From Hyparrhenia diplandra (taxonomy: Eukaryota; Streptophyta; Magnoliopsida; Poales; Poaceae), in the NCBI GenBank assembly GCA_015847255.1, contig JADLZK010008593.1:124001-188000 (forward strand): DNA of 64,000 nt, given 5' to 3'. The translations under genes were made by a program, and so were the position numbers. The notes under the pieces are model-generated. The model was not told the origin of the DNA. It did no database searches and saw only the letters and a list, made by a program, of their open reading frames with translations. Within the stretch, counting starts at the first letter, position 1, and every line of letters begins with the position of its first letter. This document shows, piece by piece, positions 10,998-22,799 of the stretch.

Positions 10998-13790
10998 TTT
11001 TCCGGGCGCCCAACGGATGGACGGACGCACGCGCAAGTATAGATCCCCAATTACCACGCCAGGGGCGCGGAGGATATCATACAATGCAATACGTAGTACG
11101 ACTGATGCAGCCGAGTTTGCCTCGTGGGCGCAGCGCATGCATGCTGCCTCTCAGACCACCAACCATCGCCCCACCAGCCGGCAAAGATGGCGCCTCATGA
11201 TTGCAGGAAACGCTGTGTGATCGTGCCTTCTCGCGCGGCACCGGCGGCTAGCGTCGCGATCCACTCGAGTGAGCGCGCGTGCGTGCGTGCGGTACTAGGC
11301 TGCTTGAGCTCGCGGTCATGGTGCGCGCGCCGCGCCGTGAGCTGAGCTAGCGTAAAGGGAGGGAGGGAGGGGCCGGGGAGAAAGCGCGCACGGCGAACGC
11401 ATGCTAGAATGGCGTAGTAATTATCGATGCATGCGTCCGTCCAAGCTTGCTGAAAAGACGGATCGAAGGCTTTGCCGAGCCTTGGGACTTGGTGCTGGGC
11501 GAGAAGGCTGGCCAGGCCAGGTGCTGCAGACGACAAACCGGCAAAGCGTCTAGCGCTACAGCTATGGCCAAGTCCAGCCAAGTGGGGCACGCACTGCCCC
11601 GAGTGGCTTTGCCAAGCGTCAAGCGTCTAGCGCGGCGCCGGCCTGCTGGAGCACGCGGGTGAGAGGAAGACCCCCGCAAGCGAACCGCTGAGGATTTTGT
11701 TGATGGGGAACGCGGAAGACACAAGAAGCTCAATTGGGATTCTGAATAACCTCAGTTTCTGAGGGTTTAGTAGCTTGCTAGATTCTGAGGGTTCAATGGA
11801 CTTTGATCCTGATCAAATTCATATTGATTTTAATGTCTTTCGTCATGATCTGGACCTTAATTGATGATTTTGGCGGGCGAGCCAAGAATATGCTAGGCGC
11901 GGTCCGGTAAGCAGCGGCGTTCTCTCTCGCCATTGCCTACGATCGATCAAGATAATGCTGCAGCGCATAGGAGTAGCAGACAAACCATGGCTGCCAGACA
12001 ACCCAGCCACCCAGCCTGGCATGCGTTCACGCACGCATAGCTCTGGAGGGTAGTCGTAGGCTCGTAGCTACTCCCCACGTTGCCTGAGCTCTCTGCCAGA
12101 CAATATTCCCAGCGCACATACGTTGCCAGAGATTGCAGCGACATGGCATGGCAGCGAGCGGGCGCCGCACCCACCCGACCGGCACAGCACAGGGAGGAGT
12201 TAAGGGTCGCCGTGGACGGTTGCGCGGCGTGCACTGTACTGTACTAGCGTGCTTGCTTGTTTGGCAACGTCGTCTGCTGGCGCTAGCTGCGGCACGCATG
12301 CCGCGGCAGCGGCAGCAGTGTTGCCCTTGCCCGCCCGCCTGCTGCCCGCTGCCGGGCCGTCAGATGCTCACATGTTGGTCCATCATGCATGCCCGCGTCC
12401 GGCTGCTGCTGCAGGAGCACGATCGGCGGGACGCCATGCATGCATGCCAGCCATACCGCCTGGGCAGGCGAGCAGGAGGGTCCTCCTCTCGGTCCTTGCT
12501 TTGCTGTTGCGACTTTGCATTTGCGGTCGAGTGACGCCTACTGCTGCACACGTACGGGTAGGGCTCCTCGCCAGCAATGGCTGCCTGACGACGAGCATGG
12601 CATGATCGAGCGCGCCAATCGCCATGCATGCAACTGTGGTGTGGTGGTGGCTTTTGTGTAGAGTAACGAACGAACAGCTGGCCGATCGATATCCTGTCAG
12701 TGCGTGGGGAACACGCAGACAGCACACAGCCCTCGTCGAGCTCGTCGAGCCAGGCAGAGAGCGACAGCGGACTCAGCCGGAGACGGAGAAGGGAGAAGAA
12801 CCGACCGACCCCTACGGCGCCGGCCCTACACTGCTCATCGGAGCAACACCCCACCACGGGCCACATGCAGCGGGGCAGGCCAAGGCCGGCCATCCACCTT
12901 GACGACGGATCAGACCAGACCGGACCGGACGTGGCCACCCCAGGCCCGGCGTGTCCGTGCTGCGCTGACACCAGCACCGAGCACGCCCCGTCGTCGTCCC
13001 ACCCACCACGGCAGCCATCCGGCCGGACGCCTAGCACGAGCTACAGCGTCATTGGCGCCATGCATCCATGCTTCCGAGCGCACCGCTGGGCGCTGGCCGA
13101 CCGCGACGAGGACACCGCGACGAGGACGACGATCTGGCTGGCCCGTTAGCTGAGCGGAGCACCCACTCGTATTAATGCAGCTACAGCACAAGCGATGAAG
13201 CGCAGGGCAGCCTACCTGCATGCATCGCAGGCAGTTCGATCGCAACAGCGAGCGGGGCAGCAGGCAGGCACGCAGCGGCGTGCACTGTGCGCGGCAGCAG
13301 CAAGCGTCATATGAACTCGATCATCCCGCGCGCCAGGGCCAGGCGGCACAGTGCACGTACACTGCCCGGGCGGGGGGACGGACGCCGCTTGCCGGCCGGC
13401 TGGCCGGCCGGTCTCGCATCACATGTGCCGGACACGGAAACTACAGCGGACCGCGGACGATGGGCCGCCGGGTGCACCGAGGACGGACGGACGACGATGG
13501 CATGGCGGGCAGTGGCTACGGTCATGCTGCTGATTGGCGTGGTGGCTTGTCCCAGCCGGAGCTCATAAATTTGGAATTGACCTGTCTCCCTAGTGGAGAG
13601 CAGCGAGAGAGAGGCGACGCAGGAGAAAGGAGTGGGTTCGGACAGTGACAGGACGAGGAGCAATGGCGCCATGTCCGGCTCGGCTCGGCCGTGATCTCTC
13701 TCTCTCTCTCTGTGTTTCTATTCCATGGCAGGCTTTTGTTCCCAGCCCGTCTGTCCTGATGCTGTTTACTCGGTATACTACTGCTACTCT
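10998..13790. other. GC-rich intergenic stretch without a supported gene
   Basis: Many overlapping open frames exist on both strands with low-complexity Arg/Ala/Pro content and no domain. The DNA is rich in CATGCATG-type (RY) words, for example near 12434-12447 and 12620-12632. It could hold promoter or untranslated sequence of an unseen gene, but nothing coding can be defended. Confidence 0.4.
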
Positions 13791-13794
13791 TTTG

Positions 13795-13872
13795 ATGTAT
13801 TTAATGTGATGTGATGTGATGGGAGAAAGTGAAAAAAAGATGAGAAACTTTAGCCATCTAAACAAGGCCCTA
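13795..13872 (-). mobile_element. Terminal fragment of a GGGCCTTGTTTAG-type MITE
   Basis: The segment GTATTTAATGTGATGTGATG ... TTTAGCCATCTAAACAAGGCC matches the right end of the complete copy at 26353-26620. The other terminus is missing. Confidence 0.7.
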
Positions 13873-13879
13873 TTACTCC

Positions 13880-14280
13880 AATAGTCTAATACATAATCCT
13901 AGTACGTATTTTCAATGTCCAGAAATTCTACGTTTTATGTGTTCAACGCATTTCATATACTTCCTCCAACTAGTGATATCGTGAGTTTGAATTTCTGATG
14001 CTATCATCGTGTGATTGAGTATTCCATCAACCTATAGATCAAAAACACATCTATTATCCCCCTTTCCATTTACCCTAGCTTTTCCAACACATGCTATTGA
14101 GCGGATCTCATGACAAGATTTGGCGGCGTTCTACGTGACGCTGCCAAGTCTAGGATAACCTCAACATCACCCTTCCGGACAGATTTCCGAGAGGTGTTCT
14201 CGATCTTTTTGGGCGAAGTGCTGGCATCAAATCGGCTCTCTTGAACAATTACTAAACAAATCAGCGGATCTCTTTGATTT
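13880..14280. other. Non-coding stretch before the LINE tail
   Basis: No coding or structured feature is visible. The right part (14100-14280) might belong to the 5' side of the truncated LINE, but I find no recognisable translation. Confidence 0.3.
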
Positions 14281-14728
14281 GTCGGGAGGATATGGGGAAA
14301 TCACCACTTGGGCGCAGAACGCGAACTTGCATCATAATGCCTCGCCCGCCGAAAGTGAATCCCTACATAGCTGGGTGGATGAGCTTGTCCAATACACCAA
14401 CCGAGAGCAAGAAAGGCCCCCGCACCCTAATTATTCTGATTTGCTAGGAGGTTTGGAAGGAGAGAAACACGAGAGTTTTCGATCGTGTGGAAGCGTCAAA
14501 TTTTCTTGTGGTTTAGAGAATCAAAGACGAGGCAAGATTGTGGATGGCGGCCGAAGCAAAGCACCTGTCGGGCCTTCTTGCGGCCGCTTAGTTTGCTCTT
14601 TGTACAGCTAGTGTATAGTCTTCTAGCTTTTTGGTTTTTTCCGTGTCTTTTGCGCCATTTGGCGAACCTTGTCTTTTTAATATAGCGGGCAACTCTTTTG
14701 CCGGTTTGTTTTTTTTTTTAAAAAAAAA
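14280..14728 (+). mobile_element. 5'-truncated LINE-1 3' end
   Basis: From 14451 one frame reads VWKERNTRVFDRVEASNFLVV, then a TAG at 14514-14516, then RIKDEARLWMAAEAKHLSGL and a final stop. This is the C-terminal signature of plant L1 ORF2 proteins (VWKERN-x-RVF ... W-x-x-AGAKHL). A 3' UTR follows and ends in an A run at 14720-14728. The reverse transcriptase and endonuclease are absent, so this is a dead, 5'-truncated copy. The left boundary is not defined by a visible target duplication and is approximate. Confidence 0.7.
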
Positions 14729-14729
14729 G

Positions 14730-17398
14730 CTACTGTGCAAGATAGGCTATATGTGCAGCCTCGAGCGTGATAACTCTTATTGGTGTATTAGTCCAAATCA
14801 ACATGATTACGTGACCACAAGTACACTCCTTCCTACCCTACAAAGTGTCTCTATATTCTTCTAATAAGTTATTAACTTCTAATTGTCAATATACAAACTA
14901 ACTAACATAAGTGTAAAAACAAAACCTTCAACTTTCATCAACTTACCCACTTTTGTTGTTACATGAAATAATCTAAACTAATTTCTAATGTAACCTGCAA
15001 TTGCCGTTAAAAAGAAGTCTAATTATTTCTTCATATGACATGTTATCACATAAGTTTAACAAAACCAATCAGTTTTTTTTTTTTTTGTTTGTTGCAGGAC
15101 TTGGACGATGAAAACAAGAGTCCAATTAACTTGTGGACACTCAATTTTATGATGAGTTGTGGATTTGCCTGCTTAATAAGAGGTAAAAACCAACCTATTA
15201 GCCATGTTACACTGTTTTTCTCTGTAGACAAAACAATTTAATCGGGCTTATGAGTCGTAAAACCATCAGCCGAAACAGCTTGATTAGATCTACGGAACGG
15301 AAATACCGTAACAGGGACCGTCCGGTACGGCCAATTTCCTGACCGCTTGCACGATGGCCACTAGCTGGAGCTGCAACACTTTGAGCGGAAACTGCGCAAA
15401 GTCGATCGAACAAAGAGCACGCGCTCACTCTCACTCGTACGGCAAATGCCATCGATCGTTCCCGTTCCAGTCCATGCTTTTTTTTCACCGCGGTAATTTC
15501 GAAACGAGACTGACTGCCGCCGACTGGGTTGTGCGTTTTGCAGTACGACGCGCGTCGTAGGGGCAATTATTTACCCGTGCTGCCGTGCACCAACAGTGCG
15601 CTGCTGATTCCGGCAGCCACCAGCGGCCGGCCAGTGCGCGCGCAGGCATGCACGCACGATGCAGCACTAGCAATGAAGATGAGCCGAGCCGGCCGGCCGG
15701 GCAGGCCAGCCATTGCCCCATTGGCCAGGTGAGGTAGCCGAGGCCCGAGGGCAGCAGGCGGCATGCGACCGCACACTGCGACGAGAAGGACATGTCCATT
15801 CCATCCTTGTCTCTACTCTCACCCTCCTGGATCATGATTGCCCCTCGCTCGCTTTTCCTCCTCTCCAGCTCTCGTGGTCACCTTGTGAAGGTAGCCAGCG
15901 AGCGCATGCATCGAAATGTTCCGTGATCTTTCTTTCACACGCGTTCCATACGGACCAGTCCCATATGGTCATGTGAAGGTAGCCAGCGAACCATAGCCAT
16001 GATTTTAATAGCCTTGTGGCTATTCATATGCGATCGAGCGAGGTACAGTAGCTACGGAGGAGTATAGTATGCTGCCATGCGTGGACCTTTGAAGCAAGCA
16101 CAACAGCTACGGAGGAGTATAGTATGCGAGACCAAGTTCGATCGGGACGGTGGCCATTCAAGAGCCACTCGTACTGTATTGTGCGTGTAGAGAACAGGAG
16201 AGAAGGATGGGAGAAAGGTGACGAGCGCTTGCAGGCTAGGGCTATGGAGGCTAGGTTTGTAGTAGTAGTGGACATATTCGTAGGGTGGGGATGCCGGCGA
16301 GCCGACGCGTGCGATTTTGCAGTGCATGGGAGATCCGAGATCGATCAGGTGGGTCGACCAGTCCACCATGCAATGCAAACACATGGGTCGGTAGGTGGCT
16401 TTCATGCCATGCCATGCTGCATGCTTTTGGCTCTCTTGTCGCCTTTGGGCTCGGCCTCTCGGCGCACTTGTCACCTGTCATCGTATCCCCACCGGCCACG
16501 AGTGCACGCAGTCGCAGGTGCGCTGCTGCCGGCCGTGTCTCGTGTAGTCGTGCCTCCGCGCCGGCAATCATGCCGTCGCCAAAAGGAACCAGCCGGCCGG
16601 CCGGCCTCGTGGTGGGCACCTTCTACATTATCCGATCCGCTCGTCGTGAAGCTCGGCATGATCTGCCGCGTGAAGACGCTGAAGAATATAAATCCGTGCG
16701 TGAGTACTACAGTACATGTCTTGTAACGTCACGAGGTAAACATGGATCGATCAGGCGATCGATGGTTGATCGCTTCATGCCATGCACAATCGACCATGTT
16801 GTAAGCGGAAACGAACAAGTTAGCGCACAACTACACGACACGGGACCTAGTACAAGTACTAGCGCAAGAGTCTCTGAAAGAGCACATCGTGTCCGGTCTT
16901 TTCCCCGCCGCCCATCATCGCGCGGGCGGCCGAGGGTTTCGTGGATCGATTGCATTGCGCTGCTGAAAACACTGGCCAGATGGAGACAACACAAGACGGG
17001 GAGGCCAATGCAATGCAAGGGCGCTTTCCGTCCAGTCTAATCAAATCCGACATGGAATCCGTCGGTTCCAAAAGACGGACACACCGCCAACTCCATACTG
17101 TAGCTAGGACTATCTGGCAGCTTTGGCTCTCTTTTCCCCGATCAAATCGAGCCAAAGACGCTTGATGGCTCGATTGATCCATCGCTGCATGCGGACCTAC
17201 TCGCAATTGCGCATGCATGCAGCGGGGGCACCCGGCCGGAGTACTACGAGTGTGGTGGCACAGAAACACTTGTTGCGCCCCGGAGTTGGCAGATCCGATG
17301 CGGCCTGCCCCCGTGCCGGGAGAACCACCAAAGACCGCCCTCTCTCGCGGAACTGAACTCGGGGCCGGCCTCAGGTGGCACTTGGCAGCACTTGGGCC
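14730..17398. other. Intergenic stretch with short direct repeats
   Basis: No gene is supported. Two direct-repeat pairs are visible: TGTGAAGGTAGCCAGCGA at 15884-15901 and 15972-15989, and AGCTACGGAGGAGTATAGTATG (22 bp) at 16050-16071 and 16105-16126. The part from 15300 to 17390 is GC-rich with CATGCATG words; its open frames are low-complexity readings. Confidence 0.45.
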
Positions 17399-17399
17399 A

Positions 17400-17678
17400 C
17401 GTTTAGTTGGCTAAAGTTTTGCAAAAGTTTTGTAAATTTTTAGACTCTCTCTCCATCACATCACATTAAATACACTAAAAGACATATGTTTGGATTATTA
17501 AATATATGTAAAAAAAAATAACTAATTACACAGTTTAGATGTACATTCACGAGGCGATTCTTTTGAGCCTAGTTACTCCATGGTTGGATAATATTTACCA
17601 CTAACAAACGAAACGCGTCTTCAGTGTCTTCTGGCAGTTCGGAACGGTGCATTTGGCAAAACTTTAGCCAACTAAACG
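17400..17678. mobile_element. MITE, 279 bp, 23-bp terminal inverted repeats
   Basis: The left end CGTTTAGTTGGCTAAAGTTT and its perfect 23-bp inverted partner at 17656-17678 define the element. Its interior (ATCACATCACATTAAATACA, AGGCGATTCTTTTGAGCCTA) shares blocks with the copy at 26353-26620 in the opposite orientation. CTTGGGCC occurs just outside both ends (17391-17398, 17693-17700), but the right copy is 14 bp away, so I do not claim a target duplication. The superfamily is uncertain. Confidence 0.8.
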
Positions 17679-17679
17679 A

Positions 17680-18244
17680 GGTTGTTCTAGCGCTTGGGCC
17701 GCGGTAGGCACTGGGGACAGTAGTGTGCTTCGGCCTGGCCGCTTGCCATGCCCGCCGGTGGCGCATGCGTGTTTGTGTTTGTCATCAGCTGTTCATCAGT
17801 CAAGTCTACGCTTTCTTGGATCGGCTGGATGCCTGGATGAATGAGGCTACTGCTTGTCTGTATACGACGACGAGGCGCACGCATGCAATAGGGTCATCAG
17901 TAGCTGGTTCCATGCGTTTCCTTTTGTTTTCCTCGTTTGTGCAATAGAGTTATTAGTGCATTTCATGGATTTTTTTTTCTTGAATAATACGTACGAGTGT
18001 GTGTATCATTGTATTATATGAAGAATTGATTAAAACATTAATTACTCCCGGTAATTTTTGTTACAGGCTACATTTTGAACTACTGACTACAGAAGATCAG
18101 GGCGCGCTTGCTCCTTAGCCCTGCGGCAGCCGCCGGCTGCCCCCTACGTGAATCCATTCGTCCGCTTCATTTTATGATCTGCAGCATTTCACGGAATTTT
18201 TTAGCGTCTTATAGTTTTTATTTTTTAGTACAAGTACTTACTTA
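17680..18244. other. Intergenic stretch, no feature seen
   Basis: AT-rich toward the right end, with no domain, repeat or RNA gene visible. Confidence 0.4.
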
Positions 18245-18801
18245 GAGCAACTCAGCAGGCCCCTACTCAGGCCCCAATAGCTAAATATAGGGTATGAGGT
18301 CAAAAAAAAAAAACTCCAACAGAGCCCCTACCCGGACCGAAATTTGTTGGGTCTAGGCGAGCCCCCGAAAAACGCCCGGCCGAGAGAGCCGCGCCGCCCG
18401 TTTCCTTTGACGCTCCCTTTGTTTCCTCGCTTTCGCTACCCGTGCGTCCCACGCGTGGCTTCCTCCGGCGGCGCCCGGCGCCGGACCCTCCTCCAACGGC
18501 GGCCCCGGCCCCTCGGGCGGACGTGGTGGAGCCCCTCCTCCATGGGCGGCGCAAGCCCTCGGGCCGGACCCGGCGAGCTCCACCCCGGCGTCCCCTCCCT
18601 CGGCACGGCTTACGCCCATGGCCGGCTCCCTCCCTCCCCATGGCACGCATAGGTCCCGCATGTCATTGCCGATATGCATTTGGGGGCCTTTTTTTTGGGG
18701 CTCTTCTTTGGAGTTGTAAACATTTTTGGGCCAATAAAAGTAGGGGTCAGCACCTAAATAAAAAGTAAGGCTCTATTTTTGGGCTATTGCTGGAGTTGCT
18801 C
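18245..18801. mobile_element. MITE-like element with GAGCAACTC ends and a GC-rich core
   Basis: GAGCAACTCAGCAG at the left is mirrored by CTGGAGTTGCTC at the right, and both are followed inward by related text (GGCTATT / AATAGCC-like). This terminus is common in grass MITEs of the PIF/Harbinger (Tourist) group. The roughly 250-bp core is GC-rich and unlike typical AT-rich MITEs. No clear target duplication was found. Confidence 0.55.
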
Positions 18802-20057
18802 TAGTGGGAGCATGGATCACGGTCCTGTTGGGTTGTATCTCTGCAGCCAAGAGGCAGATGTGGTCGGGGACTCGGCGGTGGTGTGGTCTTTCCACAGCAC
18901 TTGCAGGCATGCGCTGATATCACTAGTGTGTGCATGTCATTCAGACAAAGGCCAACTCGTCAGGTCTCAGCTGGGACAAGGCTCACTAGGACTGTTCATG
19001 TCATGGCTACTTCGGATTGGAAGGGGGGAAAACACCAGGACCGTTAACGAGGCCAAGTTCACGGCGGCGTCGCTGGTGGTCAATCCGGAAGCTCCTCTTA
19101 ATCAAAAAAACGGGTGAATGACCCGATCTTGAAAAAAAATCGTCGGAAGATGACAGTGGCGCTTGGTGGGCTTGAGGAAGTTGCAGCCGGTCCATACAGA
19201 TCGTTTTTATTTGCAAATTTGCGCTAGGTGATCAATAATGCGCCATTTTTTATCTGACGACTGCTTTATTTGCCGACAGGGCGACAGTTCGTTGGCTTAG
19301 GTTTGCTTGGGCTTATTGACAGCATCTGTATTTGCTATGGTTCACATGAAACAGCTGACCGTTTAACGATCACACTCCTTGGGTTGGCAGATCACGATTA
19401 CATGCGCTTTTTTTTTTTTTTTTTTTTTGGATAAAACACATGCCACAGGTCATAGCCCATAGGTGCCACACGGCCGAGCAGCCTGCCACACTATGGTTTC
19501 CTTCCGGAGAAGGCCTGCCGATCCTGGAAACCTGGACCAGAGCCACCCCCTCACTAAGGCCCATCAGTCTCAGATCAACGCGAAAGCATCTAGGCCCAAC
19601 ACCTTTCTCACCCGCCCACGCATGACGCATCCAAAGGCCCAGAAAGCAACTAGAACAAGGTTCCTGTGTTTTATAAGCCCAAGACCACAAACATCACCTA
19701 AAAAAGTAATCAAACGTCAGTGAGAAGGACGGTATTTCGTCACGTCTTTTTGACGCTTCAGAAACCACAACAAACGCACCGTGACAACAAGTCAACAACG
19801 GCACTATCCATTCCACGCGCGCACGAATCAAAACACATCAATTATGGTGTCATCGATGTAAACAAACGATGACAACAGTGGATATATTTACAGAGGACTC
19901 TGCAGCCTCAGCAAAGCTAGCAAATTGCAAAACATCAACATCAACCGTGAGAATCAATTTCACATCTACAAAATCACAGAGCTCGTATATACAAGCAAAG
20001 GGGGGCTGGCTAGGTAGGTCATCGAGTCAGAGACGCCACACACACAGGGATTCCTCT
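18802..20057. other. Region downstream of the kinase gene, with a T21 tract
   Basis: A run of 21 T at 19408-19428, followed to the right by about 300 bp of moderately GC-rich DNA, would fit a minus-strand retroposon with its poly(A) tail at the left. I found no target duplication, so this is only a possibility. 19730-20057 probably contains the kinase 3' UTR. Confidence 0.35.
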
Positions 20058-22795
20058 TCATGTTCGGAGAGTGTTCCTGCTTGGTGGTGGCGGCAACAGC
20101 CCGTTGGCAGCAGGGCTGAACAGCCGGGTCCTCTTGGGCTCGGATATCCTCACCTGTGTTATTGCTGTAGCCAGTGCGTCAACTATACCGCATTCATCTT
20201 GCTCTTCAGAGTTGTCACTTGAGAATTCTGAAGAAGACGACTTCGCAGTAATCAAACCTAACTCTCTCCCGAGGAATCACGGGATCTGTTGTTTTGTTAG
20301 TGCCCCAAAGGTTAGAGAATTCAGCTTTCTGTGGGGATTCAGTGTAGAATAAAACCCAGGGGTGCCCTGTGTTCAAAGCCATTGGAAAAAGTCAGTGAGA
20401 AATCACATCCAAAAGGCATAATATAAGCTATAATAAGGATGCTTGAACTTACGGAGGACATCTTCGGCATCAGGTCTTGAAGAGACATCTCGATTGAGCA
20501 TTCGGCCAATGAGATCACGAGCAAGAAGTGACACCGATGCCCACTGACTGGTGTGAAGGTCAAGCTCGGCACTCTTTATAGCATCAAAGATAGCTTCCAC
20601 TGAGTTTCCTTGGAATGGAAGAGTGCCCATCAATAGAACATGCAGAAGCACCCCGGCAGCCCATATATCAACCTTTTGCGAGTAATTTCCTAGTAGAACC
20701 TCAGGTGCCACATATGCGGGGCTGCCAGCTACACCGACCAATTGCTGACCTGCTCAAAGTTGAGGAACATATTAGTGAACATCAAACCTCAGCAAGTAAA
20801 AGAGCATCAACTAGTATTGATCTAGATGCAGCTTTTTTTTTTTCTAGCCAGAGAAGACTACCAGATATTTTTAACATAGGAGGCAAGTCATATCACAGAA
20901 TATAAGGGGGCATGTGGTACAGCTTCTCAGAGCAGATTCTCCCTGAGAATAACTCAGCCAAACAGCAAAACTGCGCACGTATTCTGGTGGGAGCTAAAAA
21001 AGATGCTCCTCACTGCTCACCATTCAATCTCCACCAAATAATCGATGTGCTAGAGTTTGAAAGGAAAAAGGTCTATTTGTGCAACACTAAGAGTAGCCAT
21101 GATTATTGCTCAGAAAATTAATGATCAAACAAGACGTAAATATTCTAGAAAGAAAAAACATAACTGTCATATGCAATGAATTGTGTTTCGACATATTGCT
21201 TGTACATCGATGAGTGCAATGAAAGAAACAGGGCAAAGCCAGAATCACGCCATGGTTTCATACATAGTTTTACAGGAAAACAAAGACATGTTAGTGTTAG
21301 TCTGAATGTCTGATCACTTACACAAGGAAATTGCTAACAGACTTTTGACCACCTCCTGATGAAAAAAAAAACATTACTGGCCATAAAACCAGTTAGGCTG
21401 TTATATCTAGCACACTGAAGCACACAAATGTCTTAAAACCACATGACCAATGTAGCAGTAGCCACGACCTGACCACCATGATGTCATTCTATTGAAGGTG
21501 TCAACCCAAATATCCAGAACTCCACGGAGTAACAACTACCTTGGATGACAACAACTCGACTCCAACTACCATGTTAGCACCACTTCGACTCTTGACAGAC
21601 CTAACAAAACAAAATGACACAGTGAAATGAATACCGGATACCAAGCCATCACTGAAAACACAACTTGCACATTTCAAATCCACTGTAAAATGCTAGTGAC
21701 AATGCTCAAATGCAGCATGAACTGGAAAACCCTGCCAAAGACCTAGTTTTATGTTGTGCGCATAAGCAAAATAAACCATTCTTCCTATATGCGAAATTCG
21801 AGCACAATGACAAGATAATAACCACTACAACACCATAAGAATTTGATGTGATTAAATCTTCCTATCAAGTAATTCTCGTTCTCCACCATTGTGATCTAGT
21901 ACTGATCTGGCAGCATTTTCTAGGAACTACATTATCAGAACAGAATCATATCGACTACTCATCATAAGTCGCCATATAGATGATGCACTTTATCAGTAGC
22001 ATTTCCTAGGTACAGCACTTACCATCAGTAATTCGCACGGCCAATCCAAAATCTGCAAGCTTCAACCTTCCAGCCTTGGTGAGCAGAACATTCTCGGGCT
22101 TGACGTCCCTATGCACAACACCCATCTCGTGGCAGTACTTGAGGACGTTCATGAGCTCCTTGATCACACTGGCAGCGCGGCGCTCCGAGACTTTACCCTC
22201 CTAGCGACCTCATCAAGGAGCCGTCCGCCGTGGCAGAGCTCCATGACGAGGTAGAAGGCGTCGGCGTCCTCAAAGACGGCCCTGAGCGTGACGACGCCGG
22301 GGTGGCCCGAGAGGTGCTGCATGATCTCGACCTCCCGGTGCGCCGTGTCCCCGCCCCCGGCGGCGTTCTTGGGCAGCGCCTTGCAGGCGAACCACTCGTC
22401 CTCGGCGGCGGCAGACTTGGCTGCCTTGGGGCGGCAGACGCGGACGGAGCCGAACTTGCCGTGCCCGATCTCCTCGCCGAGGTCGTACTCGCTCTCGAGC
22501 CGCTTCCGGCGCCCGATCCGCGTGGCGCTGTCGATGCAGCCGACCTTCCGCTTGAGCCCGCGGCCCGGGAGGAAGGTCCCCGCCGACGCCGCCGACGCAC
22601 CGCTCGCGGCGGGAGCCGTCATCATCACCACGGGGTGGGCGTGGGCGTGGGTGTGGGCGGTGCGCGGGGACTGCGACGACGGAGGCTCGGAGCCACGGCA
22701 GGCGCGCTTACGGGAGGAGGCCAAATCTTGGAGGGACCTCGCCGCGGAGCACGCCGGCGGCGCGCCCCTTTGCGCTTCCGGGGCACCGACTCCAT
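20058..22795 (-). CDS. PEPKR2: PEPKR2-type serine/threonine protein kinase, three exons, three frame breaks
   Basis: PEPKR2 (phosphoenolpyruvate carboxylase kinase-related kinase 2) belongs to the plant CDPK/SnRK superfamily; its substrates are poorly known. Exon 1 (22795-22023) starts MESVPRKRKG. A Ser/Arg-rich leader and LKRKVGCIDSATRIGRRKRL precede the kinase domain: glycine loop GEEIGHGKFGSV, ATP-binding FACKALPK, catalytic HRDVKPEN and Mg-binding LADFGLAV. Exon 2 (20749-20453) carries VAGSPAYVAPEVLLG and WAAGVLLHVLLMGTLPF. Exon 3 (20366-20058) starts RHPWVLFY and ends with an acidic, non-kinase tail. Introns are GT-AG (donors at 22022 and 20452, acceptors at 20751 and 20368); intron 1 is 1.27 kb. 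No EF-hands follow, so it is not a CDPK. The frame slips at homopolymers near 22765-22768, 22199-22202 (between GRLLDEVA and the HRD loop) and 20254-20258. All motifs survive, so I suspect assembly error. Confidence 0.88.
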
Positions 22796-22799
22796 GGCG

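Noticed and set aside
11947..13648. Cluster of overlapping 90-225-residue open frames
   Set aside because: Arg/Ala/Pro/Cys-rich readings on both strands without any family signature or codon pattern; not defensible as genes.
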